8,923 nt of DNA from Candidatus Gorgonimonas leptogorgiae. GTDB lineage: Bacteria; Pseudomonadota; Gammaproteobacteria; Pseudomonadales; Endozoicomonadaceae. The notes under the pieces were generated by a model. The model was not told where the DNA came from, did no database searches, and saw only the letters and a program-made list of their open reading frames with translations. Position numbers and translations under genes: made by a program. Below, in pieces: positions 1-6,772 of the stretch (positions are counted from its first letter, which is position 1; every line of letters starts with the position of its first letter). Location: positions 1-8,923 of the forward strand of contig CAKNAD010000060.1 of the NCBI GenBank assembly GCA_929200515.1, read 5' to 3'.

Positions 1-120
1 GTCCCCCATAGGGCAAGGCTTCTAAGTTTTTATCCTGCGTTAGTATTTCTTAATTTAGTCGACACTAATGCGAAACACTGCTTTGGCTAAAAACTTATAA
101 TCACTTGCTAAAAACCCGCA
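1..120 (-). repeat. Dispersed repeat copy 1 (left inverted arm, cut by window edge)
   Basis: Read on the minus strand, this segment aligns with positions 6021-6140 read on the plus strand. By hand I count 8 mismatches and one 3-nt gap over about 120 columns, roughly 91% identity. The two copies are therefore inverted and enclose the three leftward genes between them. The match runs up to within about 3 nt of position 1, so the element probably continues outside the window. It is visibly less A+T-rich than the neighbouring genes, has no ORF of useful length, and lies 30 bp beyond the stop codon of the ankyrin gene. Confidence 0.88.
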
Positions 121-149
121 CTTCCATCGACCACCTGTATGGCACTAGG

Positions 150-2972
150 TTAATAAGGTGTATACTCAATTAAAACAGATAAAATTTCCCCCTGCCTTTT
201 TTTTAATTCTTCATAGCTACCTGTAAAACATATAGGCTTTGTCTTACAATATAGTGCCATACATAATGCATCGGAATAGAAATCATTAGTTTGCTTGTAT
301 AGTTTTTTTAGTGTGCTTTGTTTACAGTTGTGCAATAAAAAGTTAACGATTTCTAGGCTAGCGTTTTGAATAGCAATCATCAAAATATTGTTACCTTTGT
401 TATTTGTCTTTAATAATAGACTATGATCAGCATATTCAAATAAAATTTTCAAGCAGGCTAAGTTATCATTTTTTGCAGTTAGCATTAAAGGATTTAAGCC
501 ATCAACGTTTTTTTCATGCAGTAACTTTTCACGGCTTTGTAATATTATCTTTATAGCTTGCTCATCTCCTTCTTGTGTTGCCGTTGCTAAAATAGAACTA
601 TTAGAATAAGAAAGAATTTTTAGTATGCTCTTATCAGCCGTATTGATTAATTTTTCTATTAGCTTACTTTTATGTAAAATAGCTAAATGAATAGCAGTTA
701 ACCCTTGACCTGTCTCAGCTTGCTTTAAACTAATTAAGGGAATATTATCTAGAATAAAATTTGCACAAGCATCATGTTTATTCTTAATTGCTAGCATTAA
801 GCTGTTATAACCATATATATTGCTCTTTGTTAATAATTTGCTGTTTGAGATTTTAGCTATTAATTTTTGTAAGCATTGCTGATGGCCCTCCTGTGCTGCT
901 AGCATAATAACATTATTATTGATACTATTAGTAACATTGAGAATATCATCATCGCAATAACTAAGTATTAGATTAAAATAGTCTATATTTTTAGCTGATG
1001 TCATAGCTATCATTAATGGCGTTAACCCTATATTATTTTTATGTAATAATAATTTATGCATAATGTCACTACGTATATTTTTTGCCATACTTTCTAATAA
1101 TAGTAATTTATCGCCTAAAATTAGATGATGTAGTATATTATTTTTTTGAGAATCAGTTGCCTTTAATTGTACATAATTTAATAGAAAGTGATCAGCGATA
1201 TCATATTGTTTGTTATTTAGAATAATAACTAATACTTTGTGTATTTGTTTTTTTGTTAAATGATTAATAAAATCAAATTTTAATTTTGAGTTTAATAAAG
1301 ATGTTATTAATTGCCATTTTTTACATACAAATAAATAATATAAAATAGATTTTATTTTATTTAGAGCTACTTGGTTAAGTATCTCATTACTAAATAAAAA
1401 ATCTTCTATCGTTTTATAGTCCAATGAAGTAATAAAAGAAAACAAACCACTTTTAGAAATGTTAACTAAGTAATATGAAATATCTATTTTATTAACGATC
1501 AAATATCGTAGTAAGCAATTAGTAATAATATTGTTTTTAATGAAATGTTTACATACTTTATTAGTTGTGCTATTACTTTGTAAATGGGCAGAGAGTAAAG
1601 CAGATAAAACTCTGTTTTTAACATCGTGATTTTTATTTAATACCCTGTTTAATTCCCGACAGATAAAATAACCGCTATTAGAATAAAACAAGAATGCCAC
1701 TCTTTTAAAGCTACTAAAAAAGCAATAGATGCTTTTTGTTGAAAATGTTTGCTCTAGAGCTTGGATAAATAAAGCAGCATAAACATTTAAATCTATACTG
1801 TAAGGGTTTATTTTTTTGATATGGCTCAGATCCACAGGAATATTATGATTATTTTTTATTATATAGAAGTAGCTATTATTTATGTTAACAACAGATGTAT
1901 TATTATTAATTTTTTCGATAACACGATCGTAACATTTAGGAAATGCAGAGTGGTAAATAGCTGCTTGATCTATATGTTTAGCACATAACAAATGTAAACA
2001 ATCTTTAATGTTAGCTATGTACATTTTATCTTTTTCTGTCAAGCTAATTAAATTGCTAATAGATAGTCTATCTTCTGCTAATTCAATATTTAAATATTTA
2101 TTTACTATATTAATAAAATGATCTTCTAGGTAAAATGAATGTTCAGCTGTTATATCTTCAATATAGCTATCAAACCATTTACAGCATCCAATTTTAGTGA
2201 TTATATCTTCAAATAAATTATATAATTCTTCTGTAATGATTTTGCAAATGTTAAACCTAGATAAAGTAATATTTAGTTCGCAAATTATATCAATTATTGA
2301 ATCCTCATCAAAATTAATTAGGCTTGCATATTTATCTTCTATGCTATCAAAATAAAAACTACTTGTGGCTATATTAAATAGAGCATTTTTTTCATGTATA
2401 TTGATATAGCCTTTATATTTTATTAATAAATTATCTATAGTTTCTTCTATAAATCCTTTTATTTTAAGATTTATTTTCTCATGACTTTTATCGTTAGATG
2501 ATAAATATTCGCCTATTCTTAATATTTTAGAATTAAAACCCTCAAAACAAACACCAAAGCAATCTGCTAATTTAGCACAAATAATTGAAGTTTTATCATT
2601 AGTAATATGATTTTTTTTACACTCAAATAAATAATTAATTATGTTATGAATATGTCTTCTAATTATTTTATAACTATATAGTAAGTTGTTATCGTTTTTT
2701 TGTGTGTTGTTATTACATCCTATTTCAGATATAATTAAACTTAAATCTTTATTTTCAATTCCAGTAAAATGGTAGTACAACTTCGATAATTCTTCTATAT
2801 ACTGCATGTATTGTGATTGTATATCAAAAAATATTTGATGGCTTCTTAGTTGATGAAAATTTTCTATGGATTCTGGTATTTCGATATACTCATTTTTTAT
2901 AGTTTGATTACATTCAAGTTGGATTGTTGAATTATAAACCACGCTAGGTTGTAAACTAATATTGTCAAGCAT
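150..2972 (-). CDS. Large ankyrin-repeat protein with uncharacterised N-terminal region
   Basis: This gene encodes a 940-residue protein. From about residue 610 to 905 it shows eight or nine ankyrin-type units about 35 residues apart. Their cores follow the G-x-T/N-x-L-M/H-x-A pattern: GLTPLMIAM near 649, GYNSLMLAI near 725, GLTAIHLAI near 757, GLNPLMLTA near 825 and GNNILMIAI near 860. Ankyrin stacks bind other proteins. The first 600 residues look helical and I recognise no domain there. No signal peptide or membrane segment is evident, so the protein is cytoplasmic or exported by a non-Sec route. The ATG has an AAGAGA Shine-Dalgarno match 7 nt upstream. It is the last of three leftward genes, 40 bp behind the membrane-protein gene, and ends 30 bp from repeat copy 1. 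Bacterial ankyrin proteins of this size are often host-directed effectors, but nothing here proves secretion. Confidence 0.9.
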   Translation of the reverse strand: MLDNISLQPSVVYNSTIQLECNQTIKNEYIEIPESIENFHQLRSHQIFFDIQSQYMQYIEELSKLYYHFTGIENKDLSLIISEIGCNNNTQKNDNNLLYSYKIIRRHIHNIINYLFECKKNHITNDKTSIICAKLADCFGVCFEGFNSKILRIGEYLSSNDKSHEKINLKIKGFIEETIDNLLIKYKGYINIHEKNALFNIATSSFYFDSIEDKYASLINFDEDSIIDIICELNITLSRFNICKIITEELYNLFEDIITKIGCCKWFDSYIEDITAEHSFYLEDHFINIVNKYLNIELAEDRLSISNLISLTEKDKMYIANIKDCLHLLCAKHIDQAAIYHSAFPKCYDRVIEKINNNTSVVNINNSYFYIIKNNHNIPVDLSHIKKINPYSIDLNVYAALFIQALEQTFSTKSIYCFFSSFKRVAFLFYSNSGYFICRELNRVLNKNHDVKNRVLSALLSAHLQSNSTTNKVCKHFIKNNIITNCLLRYLIVNKIDISYYLVNISKSGLFSFITSLDYKTIEDFLFSNEILNQVALNKIKSILYYLFVCKKWQLITSLLNSKLKFDFINHLTKKQIHKVLVIILNNKQYDIADHFLLNYVQLKATDSQKNNILHHLILGDKLLLLESMAKNIRSDIMHKLLLHKNNIGLTPLMIAMTSAKNIDYFNLILSYCDDDILNVTNSINNNVIMLAAQEGHQQCLQKLIAKISNSKLLTKSNIYGYNSLMLAIKNKHDACANFILDNIPLISLKQAETGQGLTAIHLAILHKSKLIEKLINTADKSILKILSYSNSSILATATQEGDEQAIKIILQSREKLLHEKNVDGLNPLMLTAKNDNLACLKILFEYADHSLLLKTNNKGNNILMIAIQNASLEIVNFLLHNCKQSTLKKLYKQTNDFYSDALCMALYCKTKPICFTGSYEELKKRQGEILSVLIEYTPY

Positions 2973-3012
2973 TACTATATCTCTTGAAAGGATCTTTTAT
3001 TTTAAAAATAGG

Positions 3013-4302
3013 TTAGATTTTTAACACTAGCTTAGTATACTGTATAATCTTATAAAATTTAGTTAATGTTAATTGGTTTAAATATGGCAATGTTTTTTTT
3101 AACGGTGTATTATAACAGAAAGATATAATACCAGCATTTGCTAAACTAACACATAATGGTGCAATAGTACTAAGTGCAATTAAAGGCCAGCTTTTATTTG
3201 TTTGCTGAAGTTTTTCTATTGTTTTTTCGCCATAGTTGTAAGCCAAACTAGAAGTTAATACTGGTATAGATACTGAAGCAGCAACAATTGAAGCAAAACT
3301 TAATATCCCTAAAACATATGATCTAACATCATTCCAAAAAAAATCACTATTTAGTACTTCTTTTTCTGACAGAGTTAATATAAAAAGCATAATACTAAAA
3401 CCACTAGCAGAAATTAAACATGAGTATAAGTATGGTATATATCCTTTTAGACGAGGAAAAATAGCAAGAGCTACAACAGAGTTAATTATAGAAAAAATAC
3501 TATACCCTACCATTTGATAGCCCCAGATATCTGTATTACTCATATTGCTAACATTATGTTCAATTATTGCTGTAGCTATGAAGGTGCTTATAATACCAAT
3601 GATTAGATCGCTTAAAATAAAACAAGCTAAAGGTCTTACTAAACCGCTTGTTTTGTTATATACTAGGTCATAGATATATGTTGATGCCAATAAAGATGAC
3701 GTAGTTGATGTAGCAATACCAGCCGCATTCATTATACTTTTATTCTTTATTGGGTATTTTGATTTATAATAGATAGATAGACTATTAGGAATAGCTGTTA
3801 CTATATTCTCAAGTAGTACTAGTGATATTATGCGATTAAATATTTCCTGCATAGTTTTATGTTCAGTGATAGAAAATTTAATCAATCCTAAAAAGCTTAA
3901 TATTCTTATAGGTAATAATATATAATTATTAGGAAATATCGTATAAGGATTTTCTAATAAAGAAGTTTCTGCTAAATGAAGCAATATTGCGTTTATTAAT
4001 ACTAGCCGATTACTCTCAACTCTATCATCAATCCCGATATACTCATAATCACTTCTTTTTTTATTGTAAATAGCTGATATTATTTTTTTTATTAAACAAC
4101 CAGAAATAAACCAAAAAGAAATGTTCGCTAAGCTCACGCCAATATTACCTACAACCGCCTCAGTTATCAACTCATTGCTAGTTAAAGTAAAATTATCATA
4201 ATTTAAATTATCTATAGCATAGCTCTTAGTAATTAATAACAGAAAAATAACAAAAATATTTTTTTTAATTGCTTGAGGAATAAAAAACAGATTATACATC
4301 AT
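3013..4302 (-). CDS. Polytopic inner-membrane protein with N-terminal signal, family unknown
   Basis: This gene encodes a 429-residue hydrophobic protein. Residues 14-29 form a signal-like segment ending at a possible cleavage site, SYA|ID. About eight or nine further membrane spans follow, near residues 53-72, 127-143, 157-172, 192-212, 224-247, 264-283, 291-311, 328-353 and 372-396. The loop at 75-100 is charged (KKRSDYEY, IDDRVES), as is the region at 358-370. I recognise no transporter signature or catalytic motif. Translation could begin at TTG 4305, ATG 4302 or ATG 4299. ATG 4302 is preferred because AAAAGG (4309-4314) lies 6 nt upstream, while TTG would have only 3 nt. It is the middle gene of the leftward trio, with gaps of 73 bp upstream and 40 bp downstream. 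It could be a transporter, a channel-like protein or an anchor for the exported propeller; none of these is demonstrated. Confidence 0.85.
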   Translation of the reverse strand: MMYNLFFIPQAIKKNIFVIFLLLITKSYAIDNLNYDNFTLTSNELITEAVVGNIGVSLANISFWFISGCLIKKIISAIYNKKRSDYEYIGIDDRVESNRLVLINAILLHLAETSLLENPYTIFPNNYILLPIRILSFLGLIKFSITEHKTMQEIFNRIISLVLLENIVTAIPNSLSIYYKSKYPIKNKSIMNAAGIATSTTSSLLASTYIYDLVYNKTSGLVRPLACFILSDLIIGIISTFIATAIIEHNVSNMSNTDIWGYQMVGYSIFSIINSVVALAIFPRLKGYIPYLYSCLISASGFSIMLFILTLSEKEVLNSDFFWNDVRSYVLGILSFASIVAASVSIPVLTSSLAYNYGEKTIEKLQQTNKSWPLIALSTIAPLCVSLANAGIISFCYNTPLKKTLPYLNQLTLTKFYKIIQYTKLVLKI

Positions 4303-4375
4303 CAATAGCCTTTTATTTTTATTAAACTTATTTTAGAGATAGTTTCGTTATATAATGTATCAACTAGTTATAATT

Positions 4376-5938
4376 TTATATTGAAGATGGGCTCTCCAGC
4401 TGATTTGATTTGTTAAAATCATAGATAGAAATTTTTAATTCACTAGGTTCTATAGCTATAATATAGTTTTTGTTAATATAGAGCCTTGCATTAGAAATCC
4501 CATTGAGGATTAAACTTCCTCTATTTTTTAAATAGTCGCCGAGGTCAACATTTGAATATTTTTCCAAAATAACAACATTGCTACTTATGATTGAATAACC
4601 ATGATCTTGTGTAGTATTAAATACAGCTATTAATCGCTTGCTATCAGGAGTAAATATTGCTTGTGACACATATGCATTTTCTTCTGAAGATATTTCAAAC
4701 TTTTCTGTATTGTTAAGAGGTTTACTTTTATCCATAAACTCACAACACCAATCCCAATTACCATCTGTATTTTTTGTATAAGCATGGAAATAACTAAGTC
4801 CACTAGGCATAACAATCGAAGTTTCATCTGCTGACAAACATGATGCAAAAGTATTAGCATAAGGTATAAATTCTTCATCAGTTTTCCATGTATTATTTTC
4901 TTGACGCTCGAATATTATTATATCGTTTCTGTCTCCTATAAGGATTTTATTGCCAGAAGAACCAAAATCTAACACGCTAGGGTGCGGTATGTCTGTAAAT
5001 GATGCAAGCTCATTAAAGTTACATGTATTATCTTCTTCATTAAATCTACCATGAGTTACATAACAAGTATTTTTTGTTTCTGAATTAGAAAAGCCAATGT
5101 GACACCCACGATAAACAATAAACTCATTATTAACTGGACTCGGAAAAATTTTATTTGCCCTACTTAAAGAAGATGTATGCTGTATATAGTTATTTGAATT
5201 ATCTTTTAGCAATATGATAACTTTACTTTCTCCAGCAAAAAACAAGCGTTTGCCATCTTGACTATAACCACCACAATATAAATCATTAGGTATAGTTACT
5301 GCCGTGTTTTTTTCCCATGTGTTGTTTTCCTTAAGGTTGTATAGTGCTGTTCTGAGCTCATCTTTTGTATTATCTAGGAGGACATAAGTTTGTAAAATTA
5401 TTTCATTGCTATTTTTAGGATTAAAATATACGCGTATACCAGAGCCTTCACCGATAATTTTCCATGATTCTTCTGTGTTTTGCCAAATTTCTACACTTGC
5501 ATTATCAGTATAACGGTCGTTCAACAATGCAATTCTTTTACCATCAGCACTGACATTATTAGTATCAATTGCTCTATAACGATCATTTAACGCTGCGATT
5601 TCTTGCCATTGGTTATTTATATTTTTCCATATTTGCGAATATTTATTTCCTTGGCTAACAACAAAGTTTTTATATGTATATACGTATTTTGTTTCTTCCT
5701 TTTGTTGAAAAGTATGCTCTGGATCTATGCCTCTAACTTCTTCTTCAGTATTAATAGGTATGGCATGCAAAGGGGTAATAAATACAGTTAATAATGTACT
5801 AGCAATAAATTTAAAAAATTTAGATTGCAACTTAGTAGATGGCACAATTGCTTTTTTGCAAGTAAAAGTAGTTGTATCAAATTTTATATTATAGTTTTTT
5901 TTAGATGCTAACAAGGCATTCCTCTTAGTAGTAATCAT
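4376..5938 (-). CDS. Exported beta-propeller-like (WD40/TolB-like) protein
   Basis: This gene encodes a 520-residue protein. A hydrophobic h-region at about 41-57 with preceding lysines and a likely cleavage site LHA|IP at 59 indicates Sec export. The mature part has recurring blade-like units, each with a turn of the S-x-D-G-K-R type followed by hydrophobic strands: ADGKRIALL at 131-139, QDGKRLFFAG at 227-236, SSGNKILIG at 327-335, SADETSIVM at 369-377 and PDSKRLIAVF at 431-440. Interspersed W-containing strands (IWQNTEESW, FERQENNTW) support a propeller of roughly five to seven blades. Mature cysteines at 222, 279, 292, 306, 367, 398 and 399 could form disulfides after export. The n-region before the signal is unusually long at about 40 residues, and GTG 32 or TTG 37 are alternative starts. 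The SD for ATG 5938 is weak (AAGG, 12 nt away). It is the first gene of the leftward trio. Propellers usually bind partners or ligands; the substrate is unknown. Confidence 0.85.
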   Translation of the reverse strand: MITTKRNALLASKKNYNIKFDTTTFTCKKAIVPSTKLQSKFFKFIASTLLTVFITPLHAIPINTEEEVRGIDPEHTFQQKEETKYVYTYKNFVVSQGNKYSQIWKNINNQWQEIAALNDRYRAIDTNNVSADGKRIALLNDRYTDNASVEIWQNTEESWKIIGEGSGIRVYFNPKNSNEIILQTYVLLDNTKDELRTALYNLKENNTWEKNTAVTIPNDLYCGGYSQDGKRLFFAGESKVIILLKDNSNNYIQHTSSLSRANKIFPSPVNNEFIVYRGCHIGFSNSETKNTCYVTHGRFNEEDNTCNFNELASFTDIPHPSVLDFGSSGNKILIGDRNDIIIFERQENNTWKTDEEFIPYANTFASCLSADETSIVMPSGLSYFHAYTKNTDGNWDWCCEFMDKSKPLNNTEKFEISSEENAYVSQAIFTPDSKRLIAVFNTTQDHGYSIISSNVVILEKYSNVDLGDYLKNRGSLILNGISNARLYINKNYIIAIEPSELKISIYDFNKSNQLESPSSI

Positions 5939-5965
5939 ATTTTTTATGAACCTTATTGTTTTTTA

Positions 5966-5995
5966 TTTATAAATTTTAAGAAAATCTTATGTTAA
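5966..5995 (-). promoter_or_regulatory. Candidate sigma-70-type promoter for the three-gene block
   Basis: On the minus strand, TTAACA (5995-5990) resembles a -35 box at 5 of 6 bases. It is followed after 18 nt by TATAAA (5971-5966), a 5-of-6 match to the -10 consensus. Initiation would fall near 5959, giving a leader of about 20 nt before the ATG at 5938. The site lies between repeat copy 2 and the first gene, so the block would carry its own promoter inside the repeat borders. Such matches arise easily in A+T-rich DNA, so this is only a candidate. Confidence 0.35.
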
Positions 5996-6020
5996 TTATT
6001 TTATTTGAAATATTTGGATA

Positions 6021-6140
6021 TGCAGGTTTTCAGCAAGTGATTATAAGTTTTTAGCCAAGGCAGTGTTTCGCAGATTTAGTGTCGGCTAAATCAAGAAATA
6101 CTAACGCAGGATAAAAGCTTAGAAGCCTTGCCATCTGGGG
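6021..6140 (+). repeat. Dispersed repeat copy 2 (right inverted arm)
   Basis: This copy aligns with the reverse complement of positions 4-120 at about 109 identical columns out of 120. The main difference is an extra GAT near 6073-6075. Similarity to copy 1 fades just before 6021 on the inner side. On the outer side copy 1 is cut by the window edge. There, copy 2 shares a further GCTATTAAAAA segment with copy 3, so the true element is longer than 120 bp. It starts 82 bp upstream of the first gene of the leftward block. Confidence 0.88.
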
Positions 6141-6146
6141 CTATTA

Positions 6147-6224
6147 AAAAGATCTGCTTAATTGTTAAAACACTTTGAACTGCACTTGCATTCGGGCAGC
6201 ATTTTGCCTCGAATTAGATCTTTT
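6147..6224. repeat. Interrupted palindrome with nested hairpin
   Basis: AAAAGATCT (6147-6155) is the exact reverse complement of AGATCTTTT (6216-6224), which forms a 9-bp outer stem. Inside it, ATTCGGGCA (6190-6198) pairs with TGCCTCGAAT (6205-6214) with a single bulged base and a 6-nt loop. The inner stem is the most G+C-rich structure in the region. It is followed on the plus strand by a short TTTT, but there is no plus-strand gene upstream, so a terminator role is unlikely. It is probably part of the repeat element or of a decayed miniature mobile element. Confidence 0.6.
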
Positions 6225-6264
6225 CTCTAGCCCTGAAACCTTGCATTTCCATCTGTCACGTTTA

Positions 6265-6291
6265 TATACACTTTCAAGTTAAAAGTGTATA
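6265..6291. repeat. Perfect inverted repeat, 10-bp arms with 7-nt loop
   Basis: TATACACTTT (6265-6274) and AAAGTGTATA (6282-6291) are exact reverse complements separated by CAAGTTA. The structure directly precedes degenerate repeat copy 3. The arms are too A+T-rich, and the following bases too mixed, for a typical intrinsic terminator. A protein-binding palindrome or the terminal inverted repeat of a small element are alternatives. Confidence 0.55.
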
Positions 6292-6299
6292 ATATTTTG

Positions 6300-6386
6300 C
6301 AGGTTTAGTATCTAACAAATCAAGACGTACTGATGCAAGATAAAAGATTAGAATTATCAACAGTCCATGAGCTATTAAAAATATCT
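6300..6386 (+). repeat. Degenerate repeat copy 3
   Basis: This segment follows the order of copy 2 from about 6070 onward: GCAG-TTTAGT, AAATCAAGA, a TACT core, GCA-GATAAAAG, TTAGAA and finally GCTATTAAAAA with an ATCT end. Identity is clearly lower than between copies 1 and 2, roughly two thirds by eye, with a small gap near 6353. It is in the same orientation as copy 2 and lacks that copy's first 45 bp or so. This shows that the repeat is a family of different ages, not a single duplication. Confidence 0.65.
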
Positions 6387-6502
6387 ACTGCTCTGTAAAA
6401 TCACCTGAAAGATAAATATTTTCATTTATGTTATCCAAAGCTAGCGTTTATTATACAGATTTTATTTAAAAAAGCAATTAAACTTATAAAAGTAAAATTA
6501 AT

Positions 6503-6772
6503 TTATTCTTTTTCACCAAAATAATTGTTTATCAAGTAACATAAAGCTCTTAAAGCTTCTTTTTCATCAGAGCCGTCACACTCAATCTTAACAGTAGATC
6601 CTTTTGCTAGAGATAGCATCATTAATGACATTATACTTTTTCCATTTACACGCTTGTTGTCGTTAATTAAAGTGATTTTGCTAAGAAAGCTATTTGACAC
6701 TAAAACAAATCTAGCCGCAGCTCGTGCATGCAACCCTAGTTTATTGATGATGGTCATCTGCTTGGTAATCAT
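6503..6772 (-). CDS. npr: HPr-like phosphocarrier protein NPr of the nitrogen PTS
   Basis: This gene encodes an 89-residue HPr-family protein, close to the 90 residues of E. coli NPr. The phosphoryl-accepting histidine is His15 in KLGLHARAAARF; the Ala after HAR, where classical HPr has Pro, is common in NPr proteins. NPr passes phosphate from EI-Ntr to EIIA-Ntr in a regulatory, non-sugar phosphorelay in the cytoplasm. A serine sits at position 46 in GKSIM, equivalent to the HPr-kinase site of HPr; whether it is modified is unknown. ATG 6772 is chosen because it places the histidine at the family position and has GGGAG (6783-6787) 10 nt upstream. ATG 6757 would shorten the N-terminus by five residues. 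The gene overlaps the end of rapZ by 32 bp, implying a shared transcript and probable translational coupling. Confidence 0.95.
   Translation of the reverse strand: MITKQMTIINKLGLHARAAARFVLVSNSFLSKITLINDNKRVNGKSIMSLMMLSLAKGSTVKIECDGSDEKEALRALCYLINNYFGEKE

Larger units (their letters stand above)
5939..6502. other. Gene-free repeat island between the accessory block and npr
   Basis: These 564 bp hold no convincing ORF on either strand. From left to right they contain the candidate promoter of the leftward block, repeat copy 2 (6021-6140), an interrupted palindrome with a nested hairpin (6147-6224), a 10-bp-stem hairpin (6265-6291), degenerate repeat copy 3 (6300-6386), and about 115 bp of A+T-rich DNA downstream of npr. 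I found no G+C-rich stem followed by a T-run that would serve as an intrinsic terminator for npr. Confidence 0.75.

Noticed and set aside
895..940. C-terminal glutamate cluster of the ankyrin protein (YEELKKRQGE) as a type IV secretion E-block
   Set aside because: Coordinates here are residue numbers of that protein. The cluster is short, further from the end than usual, and such motifs occur often by chance.
4083..4266. Runs of eight T/A in the membrane-protein gene as possible phase-variation tracts
   Set aside because: Runs of this length occur in other genes of this very A+T-rich window and the frame is intact; no evidence of variation from one sequence.
4630..4878. 82-codon open frame on the minus strand
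   Set aside because: It lies wholly inside the propeller gene in another frame, has low-complexity composition and no ribosome binding site; it is a shadow of the real gene.
5603..5791. 62-codon open frame on the plus strand
   Set aside because: It is antisense to the start of the propeller gene and is explained by the A+T-rich composition; no supporting signals.
6265..6291. Hairpin considered as the npr terminator
   Set aside because: It is over 200 bp from the npr stop, its stem is A+T-rich and it is not followed by a T-run on the minus strand.
6021..6386. Repeat island considered as a CRISPR array or as the remnant of a transposase gene
   Set aside because: Only one good and one decayed copy occur in tandem without regular spacers, and no frame gives a recognisable transposase fragment.
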